From contig QKAS01000032.1 in assembly GCA_003246295.1 (NCBI GenBank), positions 124,001 to 188,000 on the forward strand: DNA of 64,000 bases, read 5' to 3'. Below the pieces are notes generated by a model. That model saw only the letters and a list, made by a program, of their open reading frames with translations, was not told where the DNA came from and ran no database searches. This DNA comes from Clostridia bacterium. Its GTDB lineage: Bacteria > Bacillota > Clostridia > Lachnospirales > Lachnospiraceae. This document shows positions 1 to 8,815 of the stretch, one piece after another. The position numbers were made by a program, and so were the translations under genes. The stretch's first letter is position 1; each line of letters begins with the position of its first letter.

Positions 1-646
<646 letters not shown>

Positions 647-719
647 CTAGAATGATTAATATAATTTTTGATGTAACCATAAATATACTTATGATTGTCA
701 AATTTTTATCAGCACGTAT

Positions 720-748
720 ATTCTACACAATCCGAACAATAAATTCAA
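720..748 (-). promoter_or_regulatory. gap promoter
   Basis: Reading the minus strand, TTGAAT (743-748) and TAGAAT (720-725) are separated by exactly 17 bases, with a TG dinucleotide just upstream of the -10 box (extended -10). This predicts a leader of about 75 bases before gap. Sequence match only. Confidence 0.65.
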
Positions 749-895
749 GATGTAAATGAAAAAATATTGAATATTATTCTTACGATACCTGTACTTAACT
801 TTTTCACTATGTTTTTTTTGCTTTTTCAGGCTAAATCATATAAAATAATATTGTAACTGTCAATGTGTTCTTACATTATGAAAGGATGAAATGAA

Positions 896-1711
896 ATGGC
901 AATAAAAGCTGATTATCATTTACACTCCAGTTTTTCCGGAGATTCCACCGCTTCCATGGAGGATATGATCAAAACCGGTATTGAAAAAGGTCTGACGCAC
1001 CTATGTTTTACAGAACACCATGATATTGATTTCCCTTATCAGGAAGGGCAAAATGCTATCTTCACCTTAAATCCTGATGCATTTCTGTACGATTTGATTC
1101 GATTTAAAGATAAATACGAAGGAAAGATTAAACTTTTTTACGGTGTAGAACTTGGAATACAAAAACATGTAAAAAAAGAAATCCTACAGTTCGTACATGA
1201 AAATGACTTCGATTTTATTATTGCTTCTACTCATATCTGCCATGGTAAAGATCCATATTTTGATTCTTACTATGAAGGACGTAACGAAAAAGAAGCTTTC
1301 GATGAATATTTTCTTACTACTTTAGAAAATATAAAATCATTTGATTATTTTGATGTCTGCGGACATCTTGATTATATTGCACGGTATGCAAATGAAAGAG
1401 GTTTTCGTTATACCTACGCTGCATATGCAGACCTAATCGATGAAATATTGATGCTTCTGATTGAAAAAGAAAAAGGAATTGAACTTAACACCGGCGGTTA
1501 TCGTTCTTCCTTGATGTTACCTAACCCAACCAAAGAAATCCTGGTTCGCTACCGTGAACTTGGAGGCGATCGGATTACAATTGGTTCTGATGCACATAAG
1601 GCAGCACAGGTTGGTGATTATTTTACCGAAGCTACCGCTTTGCTCAAAGAAATTGGATATAAGTATTATTGTATTTATGAGAAACATATTCCTGAGTATA
1701 AACCATTATAA
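896..1711 (+). CDS. hisK: PHP-domain histidinol-phosphatase family protein
   Basis: 271 residues of the PHP metal-dependent phosphoesterase superfamily, HisJ/HisK type, which removes phosphate from L-histidinol phosphate in histidine synthesis. Visible metal-binding motifs are DYHLHSSFSGD near the N-terminus, TEHHD about residue 40, ASTHICHG about 110, CGHLDYI about 155 and GSDAHK near 232. The length fits the family (about 260-280). It stands alone with no his genes beside it, so the substrate is inferred from the family; a related phosphoesterase role is possible. An AAAGGA ribosome binding site precedes the start; an in-frame alternative is not apparent. Confidence 0.85.
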   Translation: MAIKADYHLHSSFSGDSTASMEDMIKTGIEKGLTHLCFTEHHDIDFPYQEGQNAIFTLNPDAFLYDLIRFKDKYEGKIKLFYGVELGIQKHVKKEILQFVHENDFDFIIASTHICHGKDPYFDSYYEGRNEKEAFDEYFLTTLENIKSFDYFDVCGHLDYIARYANERGFRYTYAAYADLIDEILMLLIEKEKGIELNTGGYRSSLMLPNPTKEILVRYRELGGDRITIGSDAHKAAQVGDYFTEATALLKEIGYKYYCIYEKHIPEYKPL

Positions 1712-1759
1712 TTTTGATTATAAATTCAAAATATATTCTCAATTTTTTGAGATAAATCA

Positions 1760-1786
1760 GAGGCGGTTACCGAATGGTACCGCCTC
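1760..1786 (-). terminator. Hairpin at the end of mnmA
   Basis: GAGGCGGT pairs with ACCGCCTC (8 bp), then a bulged A and 3 more pairs close a 4-base loop. The mnmA stop codon (1767-1769) lies within the stem. There is no strong U-tract, so it may be a 3'-end stabilising hairpin rather than a classic terminator. Confidence 0.5.
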
Positions 1787-2843
1787 CAAATACGTATCCA
1801 TCTTCATAAAATACGACTGCCTGACCTGGTGTTACTGCTCTGACTGGATTGTCAAAAACACAAGTTATTGAGCCATCTTCGTTTTTCTGAATGATACAGT
1901 TTTCTCCCCGGTGACCATATCTGATTTTTGCAAGTAAATGTCTGGGTTCCTTTAAGTCATCTTCCAGCATATAGTTTACATGATCACAGGTCAGTCTGTC
2001 CGTAAAAACATCTTCACTTTTACCTATTACAACCTCATTCGTTTCAGGCCTGATCTTTGTTACAAAAACAGGATAACCCAGTGCAAGATTCAATCCCTTA
2101 CGCTGGCCTACTGTATAATGTGTAATTCCAAGATGTCTCCCTATAACGATTCCATCTTCTGTCACAAAATTACCTGCTCCTGGTACTCTGTCACCTGCTT
2201 CATTTTGAATAAATGCAGCATAATCATGATCAGGAATAAAGCATATTTCCTGGCTGTCTGCTTTATGCGCAACCGGAAGTTTATTTTCAAGGGCAATTTT
2301 TCTGATTTCATCTTTTGCGTAATCACCAACAGGCATTAAGGTTCTTGAAAGCTGATCCTGTGTTAAATTATATAACGCATAGGTCTGATCTTTCTCAGCT
2401 GTTTTAGACATTTTAAGTGAAAATCGACCATTTGGAGCCTTTTCGATTCTTGCATAATGCCCCGTCGCGATAAAATCTGCACCAATTTCAAGGCTTCTCT
2501 GTAAGAGTGATTCCCATTTTACATACCTGTTACATGCAATACACGGATTAGGCGTTTTTCCTACTAAATAAGCATTTACAAAATAGTCAATGACATTTGT
2601 TTTGAATTCTTGTTTGAAATTCATGACATAGTAAGGAATATCAAGTGCCTGCGCCACTCTTCTGGCATCATCCACAGCCGTCAGTCCACAGCAACCACCT
2701 TCTTGCTCTATCTGTTCTGTTTCTTCATCCTGCCAGATTTGCATGGTAACACCAATCACATCATAGCCCTGTTCTTTTAAAAGACAGGCCGCAACTGATG
2801 AGTCAACACCGCCAGACATACCGACCACAACTTTTTTATTCAT
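1767..2843 (-). CDS. mnmA: tRNA-specific 2-thiouridylase MnmA
   Basis: Adds sulfur to U34 of Lys, Glu and Gln tRNAs (s2U) using ATP and sulfur relayed from a cysteine desulfurase. 358 residues. The PP-loop motif [10 protein letters not shown] is at the N-terminus; the catalytic cysteines sit in [12 protein letters not shown] (about residue 100) and DSQEICFI (about 200). The start at 2843 is chosen over an upstream in-frame ATG because family members begin M[11 protein letters not shown] and a GAGGAAGAAG site precedes it. It overlaps the nifU stop by 8 bases, so translation is probably coupled, which fits direct sulfur transfer NifS to MnmA. Confidence 0.96.
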   Translation of the reverse strand: MNKKVVVGMSGGVDSSVAACLLKEQGYDVIGVTMQIWQDEETEQIEQEGGCCGLTAVDDARRVAQALDIPYYVMNFKQEFKTNVIDYFVNAYLVGKTPNPCIACNRYVKWESLLQRSLEIGADFIATGHYARIEKAPNGRFSLKMSKTAEKDQTYALYNLTQDQLSRTLMPVGDYAKDEIRKIALENKLPVAHKADSQEICFIPDHDYAAFIQNEAGDRVPGAGNFVTEDGIVIGRHLGITHYTVGQRKGLNLALGYPVFVTKIRPETNEVVIGKSEDVFTDRLTCDHVNYMLEDDLKEPRHLLAKIRYGHRGENCIIQKNEDGSITCVFDNPVRAVTPGQAVVFYEDGYVFGGGTIR

Positions 2844-3276
2844 AGGTTTCTTCTTCCTCACCATCATGAATATCTGTCTTTGGTTGAGACAGCCCTTCTA
2901 TTTCTATTCCATTTTTCTGAGCGTAATCCCATAAAGCAGCATGAATTGCCTCTTCTGCCAACAAAGAACAATGAACCTTAACAGGTGGTAACCCATCTAA
3001 AGCATCTGTAACGGCTTTATTTGTGATTTTTAATGCCTCCTGTATTGTTTTCCCTTTTACAAGTTCCGTCGCCATACTGCTTGTTGCAACTGCTGCGCCG
3101 CATCCAAATGTTTTAAATTTGACATCCTGAATAAGACCATTTTCATCTATATCAAGATACATTCTCATAATATCTCCACATTTTGCATTGCCCACTGTTC
3201 CGACGCCACTTGCATTTTCTATTTCACCCATATTTCTTGGATTTGAAAAATGATCCATTACTTTTTCACTATACAT
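2836..3276 (-). CDS. nifU: NifU/IscU-type iron-sulfur scaffold protein
   Basis: Scaffold on which Fe-S clusters are assembled with sulfur from the neighbouring desulfurase. 146 residues, NifU N-terminal domain only. The three cluster-ligand cysteines are visible at C33 (NAKCGD), C59 (FGCGA) and C103 (VHCSLL), with the conserved Asp at 35. The gene lies between nifS and mnmA in one operon. The Asp35 and three-Cys pattern supports an IscU-like scaffold rather than a SufU-type sulfurtransferase, though this is inference. Confidence 0.93.
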   Translation of the reverse strand: MYSEKVMDHFSNPRNMGEIENASGVGTVGNAKCGDIMRMYLDIDENGLIQDVKFKTFGCGAAVATSSMATELVKGKTIQEALKITNKAVTDALDGLPPVKVHCSLLAEEAIHAALWDYAQKNGIEIEGLSQPKTDIHDGEEEETYE

Positions 3277-3324
3277 AAATTAACCATACCTTTCCTTCAT
3301 TACCGTGATATAACTTAATATACA

Positions 3325-4518
3325 TCATAACATTTTTTTCTTATAATCTTCATAAAGTGGTGACATATTTCTAAGATATTGCAATATTTCTTTGATTTTC
3401 TCTATTGTAAAATCAATCTCTTCTTTTGTATTCTCTTCACTGATTGAAATTCTAAGCGATCCATGTGCTTTTTCATGCGGAAGTCCAATCGCAAGCAATA
3501 CATGAGATGGGTCCAAGGAACCCGATGTGCATGCAGATCCACTTGATGCACAAATTCCTTCCATATCAAGTTTAATCAGTAATGATTCTCCTTCAACAAA
3601 TTCAAAACTAAAATTAATATTATTAGGAAGTCTTCGTGTTGGATGTCCATTTAATTTAGAAAAAGGTACTTCTTGTGCTATTTTACTAATCATATAATCA
3701 CGAAGTTCTAATTCTTTTGCAGTTTTATCCTCCATGATAGCCAGTGCTCGTTTCGTTGCCGCTCCCATACCAACAATTCCGGGAACATTCTCTGTTCCAG
3801 CACGTCGACCTCTCTCTTGTTGTCCTCCATGGATAAAAGAACGTGACTTCACACCTTTTCTAATGTAAAGGAAGCCAATACCCTTCGGACCATTTAACTT
3901 ATGTCCACTGGCACTCAGCATATCAATATTCAAATCATTCACCGAAATAGGAATCTGGCCAAAAGCCTGAACAGCATCTGTATGAAACAGAATCTTATTT
4001 TCTTTTGCAATCACACCAATCTCTTTGATTGGTTGAATTGTACCAATTTCGTTATTTGCGAACATGATAGAAATGAGAATAGTATCTTTTCTAATTGCTT
4101 TCTTTAACTCATTTAAATCAATGATTCCATATTCATCTACTGGCAGATACGTAACTTCAAATCCTCGTTTCTCAAGATAATGACATGTTGAGAGAATCGC
4201 ATGATGTTCAATTGCAGAAGTGATAATATGTCTCCCCTTTGTTTCATACGCCTCAGCTGTTGCAATCAGTGCCCAGTTATCTGCCTCTGATCCGCCCGCT
4301 GTAAAATAAATTTCATTCGCTTCTGCCCCAATCGCTCCGGCAATGATATCCCTTGACTGTGTGACTGCTTTTTTGCTGGTTCCAGCCAATGTATAAATAC
4401 TGCTTGGATTCCCAAAATATTCCGTAAAGTAAGGAAGCATTGCTTCCACAACTTCAGGCGCTGTTTTGGTTGTAGCTGCATTATCAAAATAAATGAATGA
4501 TGGTTTTAATTGACTCAT
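3325..4518 (-). CDS. nifS: Cysteine desulfurase, NifS/IscS type
   Basis: PLP enzyme that converts cysteine to alanine and delivers sulfane sulfur to NifU and MnmA. 397 residues. The PLP lysine is in SGHKLNGPKG (about residue 206), the aldimine-stacking His in AIEHHAI (about 104), and the sulfur-accepting Cys in SSGSACTSG (about 330) on a long class I active-site loop. An AGGG site lies 7 bases before the ATG. It is the first gene of nifS-nifU-mnmA and has its own strong promoter. No Rrf2/IscR-type regulator lies next to it. Confidence 0.96.
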   Translation of the reverse strand: MSQLKPSFIYFDNAATTKTAPEVVEAMLPYFTEYFGNPSSIYTLAGTSKKAVTQSRDIIAGAIGAEANEIYFTAGGSEADNWALIATAEAYETKGRHIITSAIEHHAILSTCHYLEKRGFEVTYLPVDEYGIIDLNELKKAIRKDTILISIMFANNEIGTIQPIKEIGVIAKENKILFHTDAVQAFGQIPISVNDLNIDMLSASGHKLNGPKGIGFLYIRKGVKSRSFIHGGQQERGRRAGTENVPGIVGMGAATKRALAIMEDKTAKELELRDYMISKIAQEVPFSKLNGHPTRRLPNNINFSFEFVEGESLLIKLDMEGICASSGSACTSGSLDPSHVLLAIGLPHEKAHGSLRISISEENTKEEIDFTIEKIKEILQYLRNMSPLYEDYKKKML

Positions 4519-4570
4519 AATTTTACCCTGCTTTCATTTCCTAGTAATCCACTTCGTATTGTGTGCTTTC

Positions 4571-4599
4571 ATAATAGCACTGCATTTTTTCAGTGTCAA
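4571..4599 (-). promoter_or_regulatory. nifS operon promoter
   Basis: Minus strand TTGACA (4594-4599), 17-base spacer, TATTAT (4571-4576): near-consensus sigma-A promoter placed about 50 bases before nifS and divergent from the aroF promoter. Confidence 0.8.
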
Positions 4600-4675
4600 T
4601 ATATGACATTCTAATATATTATAAAGAAATTATAAACTGATAGCAAGCATACTCTTTTGGTTCCTTATCATTTTC

Positions 4676-4704
4676 TTGCACAACCCCAAAAGATATACTA
4701 TAAT
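4676..4704 (+). promoter_or_regulatory. DAHP synthase promoter
   Basis: TTGCAC (4676-4681), 17-base spacer, TATAAT (4699-4704). The predicted start near 4711 lies downstream of an in-frame ATG at 4657, which rules that ATG out and supports initiation at 4744. Confidence 0.8.
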
Positions 4705-4743
4705 AGACATGCTTTTGCAAATGAAACCAAAGGAGAACAAAAC

Positions 4744-5772
4744 ATGGGATTCAATTTTATCAGATTACTTCCTACCCCGCAGGAAATCAGGGAAGAATAT
4801 CCCCTACCACCAACCCTACTCCAAATAAAAGAACAGCGTGACCGTGAGATCAAAGATGTGATCACAGGGGTATCCAATAAATTTTTAGTCATCATAGGAC
4901 CATGCTCAGCCGATAATGAAGACTCTGTCTGTGACTATATTAACAGACTTGCCATCCTTCAGGAAAAAGTGGCTGATAAACTTATTTTAATTCCAAGAAT
5001 ATATACCAATAAACCTCGTACCACCGGTGAAGGTTACAAAGGTATGGTGCATCAACCTGATCCTGAGAAGCTGCCTGATTTTTTACAGGGACTTATAGCA
5101 ATGAGAAAAATGCATATTCGTGCAATTTCTGAAACAGGTCTAACTGCTGCTGATGAAATGCTTTATCCAGAAAACTGGGGTTATGTTTCTGATATTCTAT
5201 CCTATGTCGCTATAGGGGCAAGATCTGTTGAAGATCAACAACACCGTCTTACCGTCAGTGGCTTTGATGTACCGGCTGGCATGAAAAATCCTACCAGTGG
5301 CGATTATTCCGTTATGTTAAATTCAGTCTATGCAGCACAGCATCCTCACTCTTTTATTTATCGTGGATACGAAGTAACAACAACCGGGAACGAACTCGCT
5401 CACACTGTACTCAGAGGAGCGGTCAATAAACACGGAAATTCAATTCCAAATTATCATTATGAAGATCTGCATCGTTTATTTGATATGTATAATGAAATGG
5501 AACTGGTTAACCCAGCTACGATTATTGATGCGAATCATTCTAATTCAAATAAATTATATAAAGAACAGGTGCGAATCGTAAAAGAAGTAATGCATAGTCG
5601 AAAAACAAGTTCTGACATTCATCAACTTGTAAAAGGTGTTATGATTGAAAGTTACCTTGAAGAAGGCTGCCAAAAAATTGGAGATGGTGTTTATGGAAAA
5701 TCTATTACAGACCCATGTCTTGGCTGGGAAGACAGTGAAAAGTTAATCTATGAAATTGCATCTTATGAGTAA
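4744..5772 (+). CDS. aroF: 3-deoxy-7-phosphoheptulonate (DAHP) synthase, class I
   Basis: First enzyme of the shikimate pathway, joining phosphoenolpyruvate and erythrose 4-phosphate. 342 residues, the AroF/G/H family size. Family motifs: LVIIGPCSADN (about residue 45), RIYTNKPRTTGEGYKG (about 75), ISETGLTAADEMLYPENWGY (about 120), AIGARSVEDQQHR (about 145) and DANHSNSNK (about 250). The start has an AAAGGAG site 8 bases upstream. It is monocistronic between its own promoter and a hairpin at 5776-5810. Which aromatic amino acid inhibits it cannot be told from the sequence. Confidence 0.95.
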   Translation: MGFNFIRLLPTPQEIREEYPLPPTLLQIKEQRDREIKDVITGVSNKFLVIIGPCSADNEDSVCDYINRLAILQEKVADKLILIPRIYTNKPRTTGEGYKGMVHQPDPEKLPDFLQGLIAMRKMHIRAISETGLTAADEMLYPENWGYVSDILSYVAIGARSVEDQQHRLTVSGFDVPAGMKNPTSGDYSVMLNSVYAAQHPHSFIYRGYEVTTTGNELAHTVLRGAVNKHGNSIPNYHYEDLHRLFDMYNEMELVNPATIIDANHSNSNKLYKEQVRIVKEVMHSRKTSSDIHQLVKGVMIESYLEEGCQKIGDGVYGKSITDPCLGWEDSEKLIYEIASYE

Positions 5773-5775
5773 AAT

Positions 5776-5810
5776 AAAGCACATCCCGGTTAACCTCTGG
5801 GATGTGCTTT
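5776..5810. terminator. Bidirectional terminator shared by aroF and xerD
   Basis: A perfect 12-bp stem (AAAGCACATCCC / GGGATGTGCTTT) with an 11-base loop lies between two convergent genes. On the minus strand the stem contains the last codons of the recombinase gene, whose stop codon at 5790-5792 is in the loop. The minus-strand 3' side is ATTTTA-rich; the plus-strand side is weaker. Confidence 0.8.
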
Positions 5811-6674
5811 CATATATACATCTTTTATTCTGTTTGCTGATATATTAGCATATATCTGAGTTGTAGATATATCTGAATGCCCAAGCATTTCTTGTACACT
5901 TCTTAAATCTGCTCCATTTTCAACTAAATGCGCTGCAAATGAATGTCTGATTGTATGTGGTGTAATATCTGATTTGATTCCTGCTTTTTTTGAATATTGT
6001 TTGATAATCTTCCAAAATCCCTGCCTGCTCATTGGTTGACCCGAACAATTCACAAATAATATTTCTTCATCCTCGTCTTCAAGTAAGACGTTTCTTGCGT
6101 GGCTGATATATTTAGATAATGCCTTCCTGGACTGCATTCCTAAAGGAATTTTTCTCTCTTTACTATCGTCCCTGCAAACTAAATGTCCCTGGTGTAAATT
6201 AATATCTGTTAGTTTTAAAGAAATCAGCTCACTCACTCTGATGCCTGTTGCATAAAGTGTCTCAAGCATTGCTTTGTCCCGGATTTCTTTCGGTGTATCT
6301 GCTTTTGGCTGATTAAGAAGTTGTACTACTTCTTCAGATGTTAATATTTCAGGAACTCTTTTTTCTATCTTTGGTGCTTTTAATATTACTGTAATATCAT
6401 CAAGATCAGTTTGTATTTCAGATAAAAAATGAAAATAAGCTTTTAAAGAAGCAATATGCCTCGATACCGTTGCTGCAGCAAAACCACTTTGATTCAAATG
6501 ATTGAGATACGATTTCAGATGCTCTTGTGTGATTTCAGATGTATGAAACACACCTTGCATATTCATGAACTTCATCATTTTATTTAGGTCTCGTTTGTAA
6601 GAAAGTTCAGTATTTAATGATGTTTTTTTATTATTCTGCAAATGCGTGATAAATGACTGAATCTCTCTTTCCAT
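5790..6674 (-). CDS. xerD: Tyrosine recombinase, XerD-like
   Basis: Site-specific tyrosine recombinase of 294 residues, likely the chromosome-dimer resolving Xer protein. An N-terminal SAM-like core-binding domain is followed by the catalytic domain with Arg in TGIRVSELI, Lys in DDSKERKIPL, the HTIRHSFAAHL box, LGHSDISTTQIY and the nucleophile Tyr in that motif. The start at 6674 (MEREIQSF) matches the usual family N-terminus and has GGAA five bases upstream; an in-frame ATG at 6698 would add 8 residues. No phage genes or attachment site are nearby, which favours a housekeeping role. Confidence 0.88.
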   Translation of the reverse strand: MEREIQSFITHLQNNKKTSLNTELSYKRDLNKMMKFMNMQGVFHTSEITQEHLKSYLNHLNQSGFAAATVSRHIASLKAYFHFLSEIQTDLDDITVILKAPKIEKRVPEILTSEEVVQLLNQPKADTPKEIRDKAMLETLYATGIRVSELISLKLTDINLHQGHLVCRDDSKERKIPLGMQSRKALSKYISHARNVLLEDEDEEILFVNCSGQPMSRQGFWKIIKQYSKKAGIKSDITPHTIRHSFAAHLVENGADLRSVQEMLGHSDISTTQIYANISANRIKDVYMKAHPRG

Positions 6675-6725
6675 AAAAATTCCAAGCCCTTCCTTCATAA
6701 ATCCGGTTTTAAACGTCTAACCAAT

Positions 6726-6754
6726 ATTATAAAGAGATTATTTCATAAAAGCAA
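6726..6754 (-). promoter_or_regulatory. xerD promoter
   Basis: Minus strand TTGCTT (6749-6754), 17-base spacer, TATAAT (6726-6731). The start of transcription would fall about 20 bases before 6698. Confidence 0.65.
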
Positions 6755-6791
6755 TGGATTTTTTGGATATTTTGCTGAAAATAAGCTGTTT

Positions 6792-7328
6792 TTACATTTT
6801 ATACTTGGCTTTATATGCTAAAATTGCAGATATTGTTTTATTATCTTCTATTCTTCCATCAAATATCATTTCTGTCAGCTCATCAAGTGCAAATTCACGG
6901 ACATGTATAAATTCATCTTCATCCAGATCCTGTTCACCCTTTTCCAAATCAAAGGCAACATATATATCAATTTTTTCATTACAAAAAGCAACTGCAGTTC
7001 TGATACTGATTAATAATTCAATATTCTGAGTCGTATAACCAGTTTCTTCTCCCAACTCTCTTTTTGCCGCATCAAAAGTTGGTTCTTCCGGTGAATCAAG
7101 ACCCCCTGCCGGAATCTCCCATGTATATCGATCCAGTGCATTCCGATACTGGCGTACCATAACAATCTTTCCTTGTGCTGTTACGGGTACAATTGCTGCC
7201 GCTCCTTTATGTCCTATAAAATCCCATTTAACTATATTTCCATTTGGAACTAGCACAGTATCTTTATAGTAATCAATAATGGAGCCTTTGCAAATCAGCT
7301 CTCTGTCCAATCTTTTAAATTCATCCAT
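6792..7328 (-). CDS. Nudix hydrolase, ADP-ribose pyrophosphatase type
   Basis: 178 residues with a full Nudix box: GGLDSPEE followed by REL-GEETGY (G-x5-E-x7-RE-x2-EE-x-G pattern) about residues 76-99. It resembles NudF/YqkG enzymes that split ADP-ribose and related nucleoside diphosphate sugars. The start codon shares bases with the stop codon of the upstream aminotransferase gene (TAATG), so the two are translationally coupled. Substrate is inferred from family resemblance. Confidence 0.88.
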   Translation of the reverse strand: MDEFKRLDRELICKGSIIDYYKDTVLVPNGNIVKWDFIGHKGAAAIVPVTAQGKIVMVRQYRNALDRYTWEIPAGGLDSPEEPTFDAAKRELGEETGYTTQNIELLISIRTAVAFCNEKIDIYVAFDLEKGEQDLDEDEFIHVREFALDELTEMIFDGRIEDNKTISAILAYKAKYKM

Positions 7329-8530
7329 TATGCTTCTAATTCCTTTGTGAAAGACTCAATACGATCAAGTCCCTTTTCAATCTGTTGCATGCTGATAGCA
7401 TATGATAATCTGATATGATTTGGAAAACCAAAATCTGCACATGGTACAACTGCTACTTCTTTGTCTTCCAGTAAAATTTCTGTCAGTCTGTCTGCTGTTT
7501 GAATCACTTCACCTTTATACTTCATAGTAAGTGCATCAGAACAATCTATAAAAATATAAAAAGCTCCTTTAGGCTCCAGACATGAGATATGAGACATATT
7601 TGAAATACGTTGATACATATAGAGTCTTCTTTCATTAAATTCTTTCTTCATAGCCTCTACTGCATCCTGTGGTCCTACAAGTGCTTCTAGTGCTGCTTTC
7701 TGAGCGATTGAGTTTGGATTTGAAGTTGCATGGGATTGAACTGAATCCATTAATTCAGCAATTTCAACCGAAGATCCTGTATATCCAATTCTCCAACCTG
7801 TCATAGAATAACTTTTTGAAAGGCCACTACATGTAATTGTTCGTTTATAGATTTCTTCATTTAATGACGCAATACTGATATGCTTTTCTTCACCATAGAT
7901 TAAGTACTCATACATTTCATCTGCTACAACATAGATATTGTTTCTTACAACAACATCAGCAATTGCTTCCAGTTCTTCAAGTGTATAAATCATACCAGTT
8001 GGATTACTTGGTGAGTTTAAAATAAAAGCTTTTGTTTTCTCAGTAATTGCTTCCTGGATTTGTTCTGCTGTAACTTTATAACCATGATCTTTTGAACCTT
8101 CAATATATACTGGAATACCGTCAGAAAGTTTAACCATCTCAGGATAGCTCAGCCAGTATGGTGCTGGAATAATTACTTCATCACCAGGATTTAAGATTGC
8201 ATCAAAAATATTAGATAAGGAATGTTTTCCACCATTGCTAATAACGATCTGATTTGGTTTGTAATCAAGGCCATTAAAATCTTTAAATTTCTTACAAATC
8301 GCTACTTTCAGCTCGTTTGTTCCAGAAGCAGGTGTATATTTTGTAAACCCGCTTTTGATCGCAGAAATTGCTGCGTCACAAACATTATCAGGTGTATTAA
8401 AATCTGGTTCACCTGCTCCAAATCCTACAACATCGATACCATTTGCCTTCATTTCTTTCGCTTTTGCTGTAATTGCTAATGTTGAAGATGGTTTTACAGA
8501 CTGCGCTTTTTTTGATAATGTTAATGCCAT
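7328..8530 (-). CDS. aspC: Pyridoxal-phosphate aspartate aminotransferase (class I)
   Basis: 400 residues of the class I/II aminotransferase fold, subgroup Ib as in Bacillus and Thermus AspC. The PLP lysine lies in GLSKSYSMTGWRIGYTG (about residue 238); NSPSNPTG (about 174) and the terminal Arg in NHIRLSYA (about 377) bind the substrate carboxylates. Likely interconverts aspartate and 2-oxoglutarate with oxaloacetate and glutamate. A GAGGTG site lies 6-8 bases before the ATG. It forms a two-gene unit with the Nudix gene. Substrate range beyond aspartate cannot be read. Confidence 0.93.
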   Translation of the reverse strand: MALTLSKKAQSVKPSSTLAITAKAKEMKANGIDVVGFGAGEPDFNTPDNVCDAAISAIKSGFTKYTPASGTNELKVAICKKFKDFNGLDYKPNQIVISNGGKHSLSNIFDAILNPGDEVIIPAPYWLSYPEMVKLSDGIPVYIEGSKDHGYKVTAEQIQEAITEKTKAFILNSPSNPTGMIYTLEELEAIADVVVRNNIYVVADEMYEYLIYGEEKHISIASLNEEIYKRTITCSGLSKSYSMTGWRIGYTGSSVEIAELMDSVQSHATSNPNSIAQKAALEALVGPQDAVEAMKKEFNERRLYMYQRISNMSHISCLEPKGAFYIFIDCSDALTMKYKGEVIQTADRLTEILLEDKEVAVVPCADFGFPNHIRLSYAISMQQIEKGLDRIESFTKELEA

Positions 8531-8589
8531 ATTTTCACCTCATATAATATTTTTGGGATCATAATCTCGTTATGTCCGTGTATGGAATA

Positions 8590-8614
8590 CATATGTTTAC
8601 CAGAGAAACATATG
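8590..8614. other. Inverted repeat in the aspC leader
   Basis: Perfect 9-base arms, CATATGTTT and AAACATATG, around a 7-base spacer, just downstream of the predicted aspC promoter. It could be a repressor operator or an RNA hairpin. No regulator family is recognised. Confidence 0.5.
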
Positions 8615-8622
8615 CTTTGCTT

Positions 8623-8651
8623 ATTTTACTATACTTTTTTATTCAGCACAA
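8623..8651 (-). promoter_or_regulatory. aspC promoter candidate
   Basis: Minus strand TTGTGC (8646-8651), 17-base spacer, TAAAAT (8623-8628). The -35 is a partial match, so confidence is moderate. Confidence 0.5.
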
Positions 8652-8753
8652 TATTCTTAAAAATATTTTTTAATTTTTAGCAAATTGTTTATAAATTAAC
8701 ACTCTGTTAAATATTAATTGGTTAATATTACAATTATATAAATGATTTAAAAA

Positions 8754-8793
8754 AATAGCAGAAGTTTATCCATAGGATAAAACTTCCGCTATT
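8754..8793 (-). terminator. rny terminator
   Basis: Minus strand hairpin AATAGCGGAAGTTTTATCC / GGATAAACTTCTGCTATT with a short loop and a following run of T residues, 22 bases after the rny stop codon. Confidence 0.9.
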
Positions 8794-8815
8794 ATCATTC
8801 TAAACAAGATCAATC

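Noticed and set aside
896-1711. Assigning the PHP gene firmly to histidine synthesis
   Set aside because: No other his genes are in the window and PHP family members have varied substrates, so only a family-level call is kept.
3325-4518. An Rrf2/IscR-type regulator expected near nifS
   Set aside because: No such gene is found; upstream is DAHP synthase on the opposite strand with its own promoter.
5790-6674. Integrase of a mobile element, since it is a tyrosine recombinase
   Set aside because: No phage, excisionase or attachment site genes adjoin it; the length and motif pattern fit housekeeping Xer proteins.
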